Source of the DNA: a virus
Direction: 5' to 3' (one strand)
Virus record (IMG/VR): IMGVR_UViG_3300025122_003952
Location: 1-53,180 of that record
DNA: 53,180 nt
Below are positions 41,834 through 50,844 of the stretch, piece after piece. The position numbers and the translations under genes are program-made. How positions within the stretch are numbered: the first letter of the stretch is position 1; every line of letters starts with the position of its first letter. A model generated the notes under the pieces. It was not told the DNA's origin. It searched no databases and saw only the letters and a program-made list of their open reading frames with translations.

Positions 41834-42272
41834 TATAGAGACATTTAAATTATTCACAGACATTACTGGAACGGTTCAAAATATGGCGAGGGATTGGGCA
41901 AAGAGTGGATTGGTACATATTTTTTCAACCCACACTACAGGTTGCGTAAGAGTATTAGAAAATGAAATTTTATCATATGCAGATATTCGTTTTTGGTTAG
42001 ATAAATATACACCAAAAGATAAACCAGAAAATAGAAGATATTTACATGACTTGATTTCTTTGAGAGAGGATGTCGATCAAGATGAGAGGATAAATGGATT
42101 TGCTCATATGAGAAGTTTATTTTTTAATACTTCAGAAACGATTCCAGTTGCAGAGGGACGAATTGTTTTAGGAAAATGGCAATCAATTGTATTTGTAGAA
42201 TTAGACCCAGGAGATGGAGAGAAAGTCAAGTTAAAAGCCAGAGAGTTAATTGTTACATTTATTGAAGAATAA
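41817..42272 (+). CDS. YjbQ-family protein (UPF0047)
   Basis: 151 residues, with AAGGAG upstream and a 17-base overlap with the previous gene. HIFSTHTTGCVRVLENE near 34-50, RINGFAHMRSLFFNTSETIPVAEGRIVLGKWQSIVFVELD near 90-129 contain the conserved His, Asn/Gly and GxWQ features of the YjbQ family. E. coli YjbQ has weak thiamine-phosphate synthase activity, but the true role is unclear. Its presence inside a glycan island is unexpected. Confidence 0.8.
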   Translation: MKKVINIETFKLFTDITGTVQNMARDWAKSGLVHIFSTHTTGCVRVLENEILSYADIRFWLDKYTPKDKPENRRYLHDLISLREDVDQDERINGFAHMRSLFFNTSETIPVAEGRIVLGKWQSIVFVELDPGDGEKVKLKARELIVTFIEE

Positions 42273-42282
42273 AAGTTAGATA

Positions 42283-42648
42283 ATGAGTAAAATAAACGGT
42301 AAAAAAGCAGAAGATTGGATTGAAGAAAATCATCCAGAGAATGGAATATTCAGAGTTTATTGGAAAGATCCGGTGCCCCGTGAAACTCGCAACAGTGGAG
42401 GATATACAACCTATGATGGTGGAGCAACTTTTGATCCAGAAGAAGGTGAAGGATTGAGGTATGAGTGGTATTATGAAAAAGGACACCGAGCAGACGGTCT
42501 CTCTAGAAGTTGGTGGCCCAATGGTAATTTAAAACAAACAGCAACTTGGCAAAACGGGAAAAGATATGGATGGTGGACTGAATGGTATGAGAATGGGCAG
42601 AAGAAGTGGGCAGGTCCTCGTTTTGATGGCCAATATGAACCCGATTGA
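42283..42648 (+). CDS. MORN-repeat protein (YwqK-like)
   Basis: 121 residues. The C-terminal half has repeated units of the MORN_2 type: WWPNGNLKQTATWQNGKRYG and WTEWYENGQKKWAG, plus a weaker one (YEWYYEKGHRADG). Such repeats form beta-strand ladders that bind protein or lipid surfaces; in bacteria some are annotated as YwqK-like antitoxins. No toxin partner is visible. Function unknown. Confidence 0.65.
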   Translation: MSKINGKKAEDWIEENHPENGIFRVYWKDPVPRETRNSGGYTTYDGGATFDPEEGEGLRYEWYYEKGHRADGLSRSWWPNGNLKQTATWQNGKRYGWWTEWYENGQKKWAGPRFDGQYEPD

Positions 42649-42663
42649 TCTCCGGAATGAAGA

Positions 42664-43335
42664 ATGAAATTTTTTACTATTATTAAAGAACATTCTGAAA
42701 GGCTTCCAAATAAAAACTTTTTAGACTTGGGTGGCCTTCCAATTTATAAACACCTTTTGTATGAATTAAGAGGGAAGGAAGTATATTTGGATACAGATAG
42801 TAAGAAAGTAATTAAAGAGTGTCATGAAGATAAAAATTTACATCACGTGATAGCTTACAAAAGAAGAAAGAAATTTATAGATTTGGAAAATAGTGGAGAA
42901 TTTGGAGCAAGTCCGGCGTTGCTAATGATAGAAAATTTTTTAAATAAGTATGTTGAAGATGATGATGAAATAATAATAACACCTCACGTAACATCGCCAT
43001 TTATAAAGATGAAAACAATTAAGAAAGCAGTTAAGAAATTAGGAGATAAATTTGACAGTGTTTGTTCAGTTACTATGCACAAAGAATTTGCTTGGTTAAA
43101 ATACAAGAATGGTGAATATTCTGCCATTAATTTTAATCCAGGCATAGTGGAAAAGACACAGAATTTGCCTCCAATTATAATGGGAAATGGGGCTTTCTTT
43201 ATATTCACGAAGAGGACATTTATAAAATACAATAATAGATTAGGAAAGAACCCGTATTATTTTGTTTTATCTATGCCAGAAAGTATAGAAATAGATTATC
43301 AAGAAGATTATGAACTAGCACAAAAATATAGTTAG
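42664..43335 (+). CDS. Acylneuraminate cytidylyltransferase-like protein (first of three)
   Basis: 223 residues. It would activate a sialic-acid-like sugar with CTP. IIKEHSERLPNKNFLDLGGLPIYKHLL near 6-32 is the nucleotide-binding loop, with the usual ARxGSK-type motif altered to KEHSERLPNKN; VYLDTDSKKVI near 40; ITPHVTSPFIKMKTI near 105 corresponds to QPTSPLR of NeuA. GNGAFFIFTKRTFIKY near 176 is conserved-like. Degenerate loop residues mean it may activate a different sugar or act as a partner. Confidence 0.7.
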   Translation: MKFFTIIKEHSERLPNKNFLDLGGLPIYKHLLYELRGKEVYLDTDSKKVIKECHEDKNLHHVIAYKRRKKFIDLENSGEFGASPALLMIENFLNKYVEDDDEIIITPHVTSPFIKMKTIKKAVKKLGDKFDSVCSVTMHKEFAWLKYKNGEYSAINFNPGIVEKTQNLPPIIMGNGAFFIFTKRTFIKYNNRLGKNPYYFVLSMPESIEIDYQEDYELAQKYS

Positions 43336-43344
43336 GGGAATATT

Positions 43345-44316
43345 ATGAAAGAAATTCAAATAATTGATGTAACATTAAGAGACGGTGGTCATATGGTAGA
43401 TTTTGATTGGCCTATGGAATTCGCTCAAGAGTATTATAGTTTAATGACAAGACTACGGGGAGTAGAATTAGTAGAATTGGGTTATTGGAAACAGACCGAA
43501 AAAAGTGAAAACCCATTTTATAATTTGAACCAAGATGTAGTAGAAGAAGTTACAGGAGGAAGGGGCAGAAGAAATGTATCTGTAATGGTAGATTATCATT
43601 ATTGTAGCCATGAATTAGATGATTATCCTACAAATTTACAGAGAGAAATAGGTTTGATACGATTGACTTGTAGGAAAGACCATTTGGATGATGGATTAGA
43701 GTTTGCTTCTGCACTTAAAAAACACACTAAACTTCCTGTTTCATTCAATATTTTTAATATAAGTAACTATAATAAAAGAGAATTTACTCGTGTGTGTAGA
43801 AAAGTTATAAAACGTGATTTTGATTATATTTACACTGCTGATACTCACGGTAATATAAACTTTACGCTAACTTTGGCGACATTCTTTTTAAATTGGGAAA
43901 GATTAAAGACCGCAGGTAAGAAGGTTGGGATGCATCTCCACGATCATACAGGTAAAGCTTATTTTAATTATGGAATTTGTCAATACAATCCTTTCATTGA
44001 TTCTGTAGATACTTCTATTAGAGGGATGGGAAAGGGAGCTGGAAATCTTCAATTAGAGCATGTCTTGCCAGATAAAGATGCATTTAAAGTTTTAGAATTT
44101 ATTCACAAATACAAAGATAAATTTGAGAGACCGTTTGATCCATACTGCACTGTTACAGGAAGATTTAGTATTACTGACAATTATGCAAAACAAGCAGTTC
44201 AACTTGGAGTGTCAGTAGGAGATTTTGTAGAGTTTTGTAGAACTGTAGCGAAAATAGAGAAGGATTCTTTTAACAATCAATTACTAATAGATTGGAAGGA
44301 TAAATATTTAATATGA
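43345..44316 (+). CDS. HMGL-like aldolase (DmpG/4-hydroxy-2-oxovalerate aldolase type)
   Basis: 323 residues. TIM-barrel of the DRE metallolyase family: IIDVTLRDGGHMVDFDW near 5-21 with the catalytic R-D, ELVELGYWK near 40, HLHDHTGKAYFNYG near 194-207 with metal-binding His residues, and SIRGMGKGAGNLQLEHVL near 222-239. Aldolases of this kind occur in capsule and LPS loci, where they probably make or break a keto acid precursor of an unusual sugar. ATGA overlap with the dehydrogenase downstream. Confidence 0.8.
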   Translation: MKEIQIIDVTLRDGGHMVDFDWPMEFAQEYYSLMTRLRGVELVELGYWKQTEKSENPFYNLNQDVVEEVTGGRGRRNVSVMVDYHYCSHELDDYPTNLQREIGLIRLTCRKDHLDDGLEFASALKKHTKLPVSFNIFNISNYNKREFTRVCRKVIKRDFDYIYTADTHGNINFTLTLATFFLNWERLKTAGKKVGMHLHDHTGKAYFNYGICQYNPFIDSVDTSIRGMGKGAGNLQLEHVLPDKDAFKVLEFIHKYKDKFERPFDPYCTVTGRFSITDNYAKQAVQLGVSVGDFVEFCRTVAKIEKDSFNNQLLIDWKDKYLI

Positions 44317-45008
44317 AGAATGCATTAATTACAGGAATAAGTGCTGGGTTAGGAAAGGCACTTGCTGAAACATATAAAGAATTTGGATATGAAGTATATG
44401 GTTTAAGTAGAAGAAAAGTTGAAGGGTATAAACATATTGAATGTGATCTTATATGGAAACATCAAATTCCTGAAAAATTACGACAGGTGTTAACGGATGT
44501 AAGTGAAATTGATGTGGTTATTTTTAACGCTGGTGTTCTCGGTCAAATTGAATTTTCAAATAAAGTAGTTTTACCCGAACTAGAAAGAGTACTTGATATT
44601 AATACATTATCTAATAAAATGATACTTGATTATTTAATTAATAAAAAAGTTAAAGTAGAACAAGTAGTAGCAATATCTTCTGGAGCGTCAATTAGTACTT
44701 ATCCTGGATGGGGAGCTTATTCTATTTCTAAGGCAGCACTTAATATGATGATGAAAGTTTATGCAGTAGAAAATCCCAAAACACATTTTTTATCACTTTC
44801 TCCAGGACCAGTAAATACTTCAATGCAGGATTTTATATGTGAAGAGATAGATGGAGAGAAATTTGAATGGAAGGAGAAGTTTGTTGAGTTAAGAGAAAAT
44901 GCTGGTGCCCCTTCTCCAGAGAATACTGCAGATAAAATTTATGGATTATTACCACGATTAAAGGACGAACTTGAAAGTGGTAGTTTTGTAGATATAAGGA
45001 AGTTATAA
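44313..45008 (+). CDS. Short-chain dehydrogenase/reductase
   Basis: 231 residues of the classical SDR family. Cofactor loop TGISAGLGKAL near 7-17, NAGVLG near 72-77, catalytic Ser in AISSGASIS near 118-126, and YSISK near 136-140. All the catalytic residues are present. It most likely reduces or oxidises a sugar or keto-acid intermediate made by the neighbouring aldolase. Confidence 0.82.
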   Translation: MKNALITGISAGLGKALAETYKEFGYEVYGLSRRKVEGYKHIECDLIWKHQIPEKLRQVLTDVSEIDVVIFNAGVLGQIEFSNKVVLPELERVLDINTLSNKMILDYLINKKVKVEQVVAISSGASISTYPGWGAYSISKAALNMMMKVYAVENPKTHFLSLSPGPVNTSMQDFICEEIDGEKFEWKEKFVELRENAGAPSPENTADKIYGLLPRLKDELESGSFVDIRKL

Positions 45009-45011
45009 TAT

Positions 45012-45959
45012 TTGAAAGAAGTTACAATCAATTATCTTGGCCACGACAGATCTCATTATTTTAATACTATATTTGGCCAACTCGTTAATATCAAACCAGA
45101 AAATAAAGAATTGATTGAAGTCAATATATTTGTTTCATATGAAGTCAATCCACTTATCAACTTAAATTTATTATTAGACAATGGAATTGATGCTCAAATT
45201 ATTTATGATCCAGTACAAGGTAGACACTATATGTCTAAAGTGGAAAGGGCAGTAGAAATATCAAAAGAGTATAGTGTTTCATTAGATGAAGATGTTTTTA
45301 TAAACAATCATATTTGGGATTTTCTAATTGAGAATAGAAATGAGTTAGACCGAGAAGATGTTCTATTGATGTGTCCTTTATTATCTACTGGACTTCCAAT
45401 GGTAGATTGGTTTGTAGAACAATTTTTTGATGACGATACGATAAGTTATATTCATAATTTATTTAAAAATATAAAATTTGAGCCGAGATCTTATGCTCCC
45501 CCTGGATGTGAAGTCTTAAATAAATGTACAATGGAAGCTGATGAGTGGGATTATGAAAATTTTTATAGTGAAGTACATAAGATGGATACTTATTACAAAG
45601 GAATTCATCCAGTTAGATTTTCAGGTGATATTCAAGAGAAACTTTTACTGCAGGTCTTGAATAATAAGAGAAAATTGTTTGAAAAGTTTGACTATAGTAT
45701 TTTTTCTGGAAAGGATAGACCATATTTTTGTAATAATATGTTTATGATGAAGACAGAAAACTGGAGAAAATTTGTTTTTGATACGACACTTTTTGTTGAT
45801 AGGTTTGAAGAAGTTCCTTTGAATAGATTTAGAGATATGCATGATTTAGATATGTTATATATTAATAATGCATTCGGAGTACATCCAGCATATAACTGGA
45901 TGGGAATGGATAGATATAGAGAAATGTCAGATTGGTTTTTTCATGATATCAGTACGTGA
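45012..45959 (+). CDS. Glycosyltransferase-like protein, GT-A type
   Basis: 315 residues from TTG 45012 with GGAAG about nine bases upstream. ISKEYSVSLDEDVFINNHIWDFL near 84-106 has the D-E-D metal site expected of GT-A enzymes. Long, aromatic-rich C-terminal half with FRDMHDLDMLYINNAFG near 278-294. No family is certain. The end is 40 bases before the likely start of the next gene. Confidence 0.55.
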   Translation: MKEVTINYLGHDRSHYFNTIFGQLVNIKPENKELIEVNIFVSYEVNPLINLNLLLDNGIDAQIIYDPVQGRHYMSKVERAVEISKEYSVSLDEDVFINNHIWDFLIENRNELDREDVLLMCPLLSTGLPMVDWFVEQFFDDDTISYIHNLFKNIKFEPRSYAPPGCEVLNKCTMEADEWDYENFYSEVHKMDTYYKGIHPVRFSGDIQEKLLLQVLNNKRKLFEKFDYSIFSGKDRPYFCNNMFMMKTENWRKFVFDTTLFVDRFEEVPLNRFRDMHDLDMLYINNAFGVHPAYNWMGMDRYREMSDWFFHDIST

Positions 45960-45999
45960 TTTTACATTAGATAGAGTATTAGAATACAAGGAGATAGAG

Positions 46000-47100
46000 G
46001 TGGAAGTAACTTCTGGTGATTTAAATGTAAATTGGAGTGGAAGTGAGGATATTACAGGCTCTTTAAATGAAAAAGCATTTTATGGATTTAAGGATAAACA
46101 TAAAGATAAGGAAGCTATTTTATTTTGTACAGGTCCGAGTTTAGCTCATTATGAGAAATTGGAAAATGAAGATGAAATGATTAGAGTAGGAGTGAACGGG
46201 ACTATATTGAATAATGAAATAGCTTTTGCTCCACACCCAAAACTATCTGATAATAGGAGCCATCTGCTAGAACAGTCGGAAACCTCCAGATGTCAAAAAT
46301 GTGGATATGAAGAAGGAGATAGTGTTTTACAGTATTGTCCATTAATAGAACACACTTTGGATTATTATTTTTTCGGAGATGACAGAAATCAAAATTCATA
46401 TCTTGTAGCCAAACCAGGTACAGATGAACGTGAAGAAGATATAAAATTAATGGGGAATAGATTTGATGCTGGAGGTGGACAATCTTTAGGAATTGGAGTT
46501 AGAAGTTATAAACCGAGGATTCAAAAATTTGCTCACACACTAAGAATAGATTGGGCTCATCCAAATCATGTTAGAGTAGAAGACGCTAGAAATATTTATG
46601 GTGCTTTACCTTACGCTGAAACTATTGATTTACCTTATGCGAAAGATATAAGAAAAGAATGTCTATTTGGTCATGGAGTTGGTCTTAGAGCTATACAATT
46701 CATTCTTTTTACAGGAATTAGAAGACTTTATTTAGTTGGAGCGGATTGTTCCGCATTTTCGAGTGGCCCTAATTTAGATACAGACATGGATACATATCAT
46801 TTTTACGATGGTAATAAAATTGGTAATGTAGAGAATCCTGAAAATGCTGTTGATTCTGAAATAGAAATGCAGGATGTACATAGAGGAATTAGTCTTAAAG
46901 AAGATTGGATAAACTTGAAAAAGTTTAAAGAAAAAGAATATCCAGATGTAGAAATAGTATCAGTTAATCCTTTGTATTTGAAGGGATTGTATGATAAAGA
47001 TATAGTTCAAGAAAAGTGGAATGAAAAACAAAACAAAGATTCGGGAAACTTAGAAAGTGGTGATATAATTGGTGATGAGGGAGAGGTTAAAACTTATTAA
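46000..47100 (+). CDS. DUF115/Maf-like sugar transfer protein (second)
   Basis: 366 residues if started at GTG 46000, which has AAGGAG (45988-45993) six bases upstream; ATG 45943 is an alternative without a ribosome site, adding 19 residues and overlapping the previous gene. AILFCTGPSLAHYEKLEN near 36-53 and IRRLYLVGADCSAFSSG near 244-260 give the same fold as the protein at 41006-41833. A Cys set (CQKCGYEEGD ... QYC) could hold zinc. In this island it may transfer a nonulosonic acid or act as a Maf-like protein. Confidence 0.6.
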   Translation: MEVTSGDLNVNWSGSEDITGSLNEKAFYGFKDKHKDKEAILFCTGPSLAHYEKLENEDEMIRVGVNGTILNNEIAFAPHPKLSDNRSHLLEQSETSRCQKCGYEEGDSVLQYCPLIEHTLDYYFFGDDRNQNSYLVAKPGTDEREEDIKLMGNRFDAGGGQSLGIGVRSYKPRIQKFAHTLRIDWAHPNHVRVEDARNIYGALPYAETIDLPYAKDIRKECLFGHGVGLRAIQFILFTGIRRLYLVGADCSAFSSGPNLDTDMDTYHFYDGNKIGNVENPENAVDSEIEMQDVHRGISLKEDWINLKKFKEKEYPDVEIVSVNPLYLKGLYDKDIVQEKWNEKQNKDSGNLESGDIIGDEGEVKTY

Positions 47101-48223
47101 TAAAGTTAAAATTTATGGAGCTGGGTCAATAGGAAACCATTTGGCTCATGCTTGTAGAAATAAAGGTTGGGATGTAACGGTATGTGATAGAGATGATGAT
47201 GCTTTGACCCGTATGAAGAACGATATTTATCCATCAAGATATGGGAAATGGGATGAGTCAATAAAGTTATCACGCGATGCATCAGGTATGCAAACCAAAT
47301 ATTTTGATGTAGTTATCATAGGAACACCTCCTGAAAGTCATGTACCTTTGGCTTTAAAAGAGCTAAAATATTTTAATCCTGAAGTTATAATGATTGAAAA
47401 ACCATTGAGCACACCAGATATGGAAGGTTGTCAAGAACTATTTGAACTGTCTGAACAAAAGGGAGTTTTTGTAACTTGTTCATATAATCATACATTAACT
47501 CCTAATACCAATATGGCATCAGAATTGATTAGTAATGGTTTAATAAAAAACGGTAAGTCTATACACGTAAGATGGTTAGAACATTGGGGTGGTATATTTG
47601 ATGCACATCCTTGGCTAGATGGTCCTCAAGATAGTTATCTCGGGTTTTCTGATAGAGGTGGTGGTGCTTGTGGAGAACATTCTCACGGTATTAGTATATG
47701 GCAACATTTTTCACATCTTTTGAATCAAGGAAAGATTTCTGAAGTTACATCTACAATGAAAATAGTAAACGACACTTATGATGAGACAACTCAAATTTTA
47801 GTGAAATCAGAAAATGGAATTATAGGTACTATTATACAAGATGTTGTTACTGATCCATCTGTTAAAAAAGCTAGAATACAAGGAGAAGATGGATACTTAG
47901 AGTGGATAGTAAATTATTCTGATTCTGAAGATGCTTTAATATGTAATAGCTATTATCCATCTGGTGAAGGTGCTTTTCGCGGAAGATTTCCGAAATGCAT
48001 TCCTTTCTTTAAATCTAGACCAGACGATTTTAAATGGGAAATTGAACATATTGAAGATATTTTAGATAATAAGACAGATAGAGACAGTTCACCAATATCA
48101 CTTGAACGGGGACTTGATGTTATGCTGGTTATAGCAGCCGCACATTTATCAAATGAAACTGGAAAAAAAGTAAAAATAGATTATAAAAAAGGTTATTCAT
48201 TGGAAGCTTTAAATGTTATATGA
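47075..48223 (+). CDS. Gfo/Idh/MocA-family NAD(P)-dependent oxidoreductase
   Basis: 382 residues from ATG 47075 (upstream TTG 47069 and GTG 47072 are alternatives). Rossmann motif KVKIYGAGSIGNHLAHACRNKGW near 10-32, VVIIGTPPESHVPLA near 80-94 and the EKP motif MIEKPLSTPDMEG near 106-118 define the family; GGGACGEHSHGISIWQH near 194-210 carries the conserved His of the active site. Such enzymes oxidise or reduce nucleotide sugars, including the 3-position of amino sugars. It overlaps the previous gene by 26 bases and the next by 11. Confidence 0.82.
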   Translation: MRERLKLINKVKIYGAGSIGNHLAHACRNKGWDVTVCDRDDDALTRMKNDIYPSRYGKWDESIKLSRDASGMQTKYFDVVIIGTPPESHVPLALKELKYFNPEVIMIEKPLSTPDMEGCQELFELSEQKGVFVTCSYNHTLTPNTNMASELISNGLIKNGKSIHVRWLEHWGGIFDAHPWLDGPQDSYLGFSDRGGGACGEHSHGISIWQHFSHLLNQGKISEVTSTMKIVNDTYDETTQILVKSENGIIGTIIQDVVTDPSVKKARIQGEDGYLEWIVNYSDSEDALICNSYYPSGEGAFRGRFPKCIPFFKSRPDDFKWEIEHIEDILDNKTDRDSSPISLERGLDVMLVIAAAHLSNETGKKVKIDYKKGYSLEALNVI

Positions 48224-48935
48224 TAAAAGAATTTTAACTGTAGTACCAGCTCGTGGGGGTAGTAAAGGAGTAAAGTTAAAAAATATTCAGCCTATATTGG
48301 GAATACCGTTAATAGGTTATACAGGAAAAATTATTACTTCAATTGATTTTATAGATAGGTCTGTGGTTTCTACAGATAATGAAGAGATAGCTAAAATAGC
48401 AGAATCGTATGGGATAGACGCTCCATTTAGACGACCTGAAGAATTAAGTGGTGATATAATTGGTGATTGGGATGTTTTATATCACGCGTTAACTACTATG
48501 GAAGAAATAGATTCGTGTGTGTATGATGTTATTGTAATGTTACAACCAACATCTCCATTACGCAAAGTAAACCACGTTGTTGATGTTATAAAAAAACTAA
48601 TCAAAGAAAACCACGATTCAGTGTGGGCCGTTTCTGAAACTGACGCTAAAGACCATCCATTAAATCAATTTAATCTTAATTCTAATGGGTTGTTAGATTA
48701 TTATGATATTGATTCAGCAAAATTTGTAGCTAGACAACAATTTAAATCAACGTATCAGAGAAATGGTGTAGCTTATGCTATAACAAGAGAGTGTATTCAA
48801 AAAAATAAAGATAAAAAAACCTTAATGGGGGAAAGTACGGCTGCTTTTATAATTGATGAGTATGTAGCTAATATAGATACACATTTTGATTTGAAGTTGG
48901 CTGAATTTTTATTGAAGAATAAGGAATCTGAATAA
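48213..48935 (+). CDS. neuA: CMP-nonulosonate (sialic-acid-type) cytidylyltransferase, NeuA-like
   Basis: 240 residues. VVPARGGSKGVKLKNIQPILGIPLI near 10-34 is the canonical CTP-binding loop, VVSTDNEEIAKIAESYG near 51-67 the second motif and MLQPTSPLRKVNHV near 109-122 the third. This is the best match of the three cytidylyltransferase-like genes and probably supplies the CMP-sugar. The stop overlaps the start of the amidotransferase gene (TAATG). Confidence 0.85.
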   Translation: MLYDKRILTVVPARGGSKGVKLKNIQPILGIPLIGYTGKIITSIDFIDRSVVSTDNEEIAKIAESYGIDAPFRRPEELSGDIIGDWDVLYHALTTMEEIDSCVYDVIVMLQPTSPLRKVNHVVDVIKKLIKENHDSVWAVSETDAKDHPLNQFNLNSNGLLDYYDIDSAKFVARQQFKSTYQRNGVAYAITRECIQKNKDKKTLMGESTAAFIIDEYVANIDTHFDLKLAEFLLKNKESE

Positions 48936-50788
48936 TGTGTGGAGTGGCGGGGGCTGTATCATATACAAAAAAAATAAATAGACAAGTAATTGACAAAATG
49001 CTGGATTCCATTCATCATCGAGGACCTGATGGAGATGGAATGTTTGTTCGTGAGCAACCATCACATCGGCATGGTCTGATTTTAGGTCATAAACGATTAA
49101 AGATTATAGATTTATCTGATAGAGCTAAACAACCAATGTCAATAGATAATGATAGATTAGTTATTTCATATAATGGTGAAATTTATAATCATATAGATTT
49201 AAGGCGTGAAATCGGAAATGTTAAGTGGATTTCAAGTAGTGATACTGAAACTGTAGTTGAATCTTACAATAAATGGGGAATAAATTTTCTATCAAAGTTA
49301 AATGGTATGTGGTCATTTGCTATTTGGGATGAAACAATAAAGACATTAATTATTTCCAGAGATAGATTTGGTATAAAACCAATGTATTATTCAGAATATG
49401 ATGGAGTTTTATATTTTGCATCTGAAATAAAATCTTTTTTTAATTCACCTGTACCTATAAAACCAAATTATAAAACTATTAGTGATTTTTTATGTGGGGG
49501 TGTTATAGATCATTCATCTGACACTTGGTTTAAAAATATATATTCGTTACCACCAGGTAGTTATTTATCTTGGAAAGGTGGTAAATTTACAATAAAGAAA
49601 TATTACTACCTGCCTGATTATGTAGATGAAGATAATTCAAAATCAATAGATAAAACAATAGAGGACGCTACTAACCTAATTGTGGATTCAGTTACCAGAT
49701 GCACTTATTCTGATAGAAAGGTGGGAGTTCACTTTTCGGGTGGTATAGACTCTTCAGTTGTGGCTACAAAAACTTCAGAAGCTCTAAATGGAAATATTGA
49801 TACATATACTTACGGGTATAATGAAGAAAAATATTCAGAAATACCTTTTGCTAAAAATGTTTCTGATGCATTGGGTGTTAAAAATTTTCAATCTATATTA
49901 AAAAATGAAGATTTAGATAAATTACTATTACAGATATTGATTGAACAAGATGAGCCTTATACTTCAGTGCGTGTAGTTTCAGAACATAAATTATATTCAG
50001 ATTATAAAAGTAATGGAGCTACGGTTATTCTTGAATCAGCTGGTGGAGATGAGGTATCTGCTGGATATTCTAGATATTTGTGGCCTTGGTATTTAGATTC
50101 AGTTTTGGATAATGGACCTCAAAGAGCCATTTCTGATTTTATTAATATTTCTTCACAAATTAGTGAAAAAGATAATTTTAAAAAATTTATATTGGGCACT
50201 GCAGCAAGTCATTTACGGCCGAGTACATGCACTTCTGATGGTGTACCATTTTTAAATTATGATTTATTGGATAGAAGTTTGGTTAAAATATCAACACCCA
50301 TTGAATTTGATAAACCATTTAAAAGTAATTTAAGAAACTCTCAATTTCTTGATTTTACTTATATTAAGTTACCACGTTTTTTGAGATTTTTGGATAGAGC
50401 TTCAATGTCAAGTAGTAGGGAAGCTAGACTTCCATTGTTAGATTATAGAATAGTTGAATTGGGGTTTTCTGCTTTAAATGAAGCAAAAATTAATAACAAT
50501 CATCAACGTTATTATATGAAAAAGGTCGCGTCTAATTTATTATCATCAGAGTATATGCCAAATAAAAGGAGTATAGTTGACCCACAGAGAGATTGGATGA
50601 AAACTGGACGTCTATCTGAAATGACAGATGATATATTTAATTCAAAATCTTTTTGTGAGAGGGGAATTTATAATTCTGTATCAGTACAACAAGAATATGA
50701 AAAATACAAGTCATCTAAAACACCAATGAATAGTTTTGGACTTTTTCAATTATTGATGACTGAAATGTGGTTTGAAAATATTATTTAA
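48935..50788 (+). CDS. asnB: Asparagine synthase-type glutamine amidotransferase
   Basis: 617 residues. N-terminal glutaminase: MCGVAGAVSY with the catalytic Cys2, HHRGPDGDG near 27-35, SYNGEIYNH near 74-82. Synthetase: VGVHFSGGIDSSVVATK near 265-281 is the ATP loop, ESAGGDEVSAGYSRYLW near 367-383 follows. Length and motifs fit AsnB (about 550-630). In surface-sugar loci similar proteins amidate uronic acids or other sugar acids, so a role in glycan building is at least as likely as making asparagine. Confidence 0.87.
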   Translation: MCGVAGAVSYTKKINRQVIDKMLDSIHHRGPDGDGMFVREQPSHRHGLILGHKRLKIIDLSDRAKQPMSIDNDRLVISYNGEIYNHIDLRREIGNVKWISSSDTETVVESYNKWGINFLSKLNGMWSFAIWDETIKTLIISRDRFGIKPMYYSEYDGVLYFASEIKSFFNSPVPIKPNYKTISDFLCGGVIDHSSDTWFKNIYSLPPGSYLSWKGGKFTIKKYYYLPDYVDEDNSKSIDKTIEDATNLIVDSVTRCTYSDRKVGVHFSGGIDSSVVATKTSEALNGNIDTYTYGYNEEKYSEIPFAKNVSDALGVKNFQSILKNEDLDKLLLQILIEQDEPYTSVRVVSEHKLYSDYKSNGATVILESAGGDEVSAGYSRYLWPWYLDSVLDNGPQRAISDFINISSQISEKDNFKKFILGTAASHLRPSTCTSDGVPFLNYDLLDRSLVKISTPIEFDKPFKSNLRNSQFLDFTYIKLPRFLRFLDRASMSSSREARLPLLDYRIVELGFSALNEAKINNNHQRYYMKKVASNLLSSEYMPNKRSIVDPQRDWMKTGRLSEMTDDIFNSKSFCERGIYNSVSVQQEYEKYKSSKTPMNSFGLFQLLMTEMWFENII

Positions 50789-50844
50789 AGTGATTTGTTT
50801 TAACTATATTTATATATATAAAATTGTTATAAGGGAGATATAAG
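50789..50844 (+). promoter_or_regulatory. AT-rich gap before the NeuB-like gene
   Basis: 56 bases between asnB and the NeuB-like gene, the longest gap in the sugar island. AACTATATTTATATATATAAAATTG (about 50802-50825) has the AT-box character seen elsewhere, with TATAAAA near the T4 late-type box; GGGAGATA is the ribosome site. A promoter here would drive the NeuB/cytidylyltransferase pair separately. Confidence 0.35.

Noticed and set aside
42283-42648. Toxin-antitoxin pair based on the YwqK-like MORN protein
   Set aside because: No toxin-like neighbour is visible; both flanking genes belong to other families, so only the repeat content is reported.
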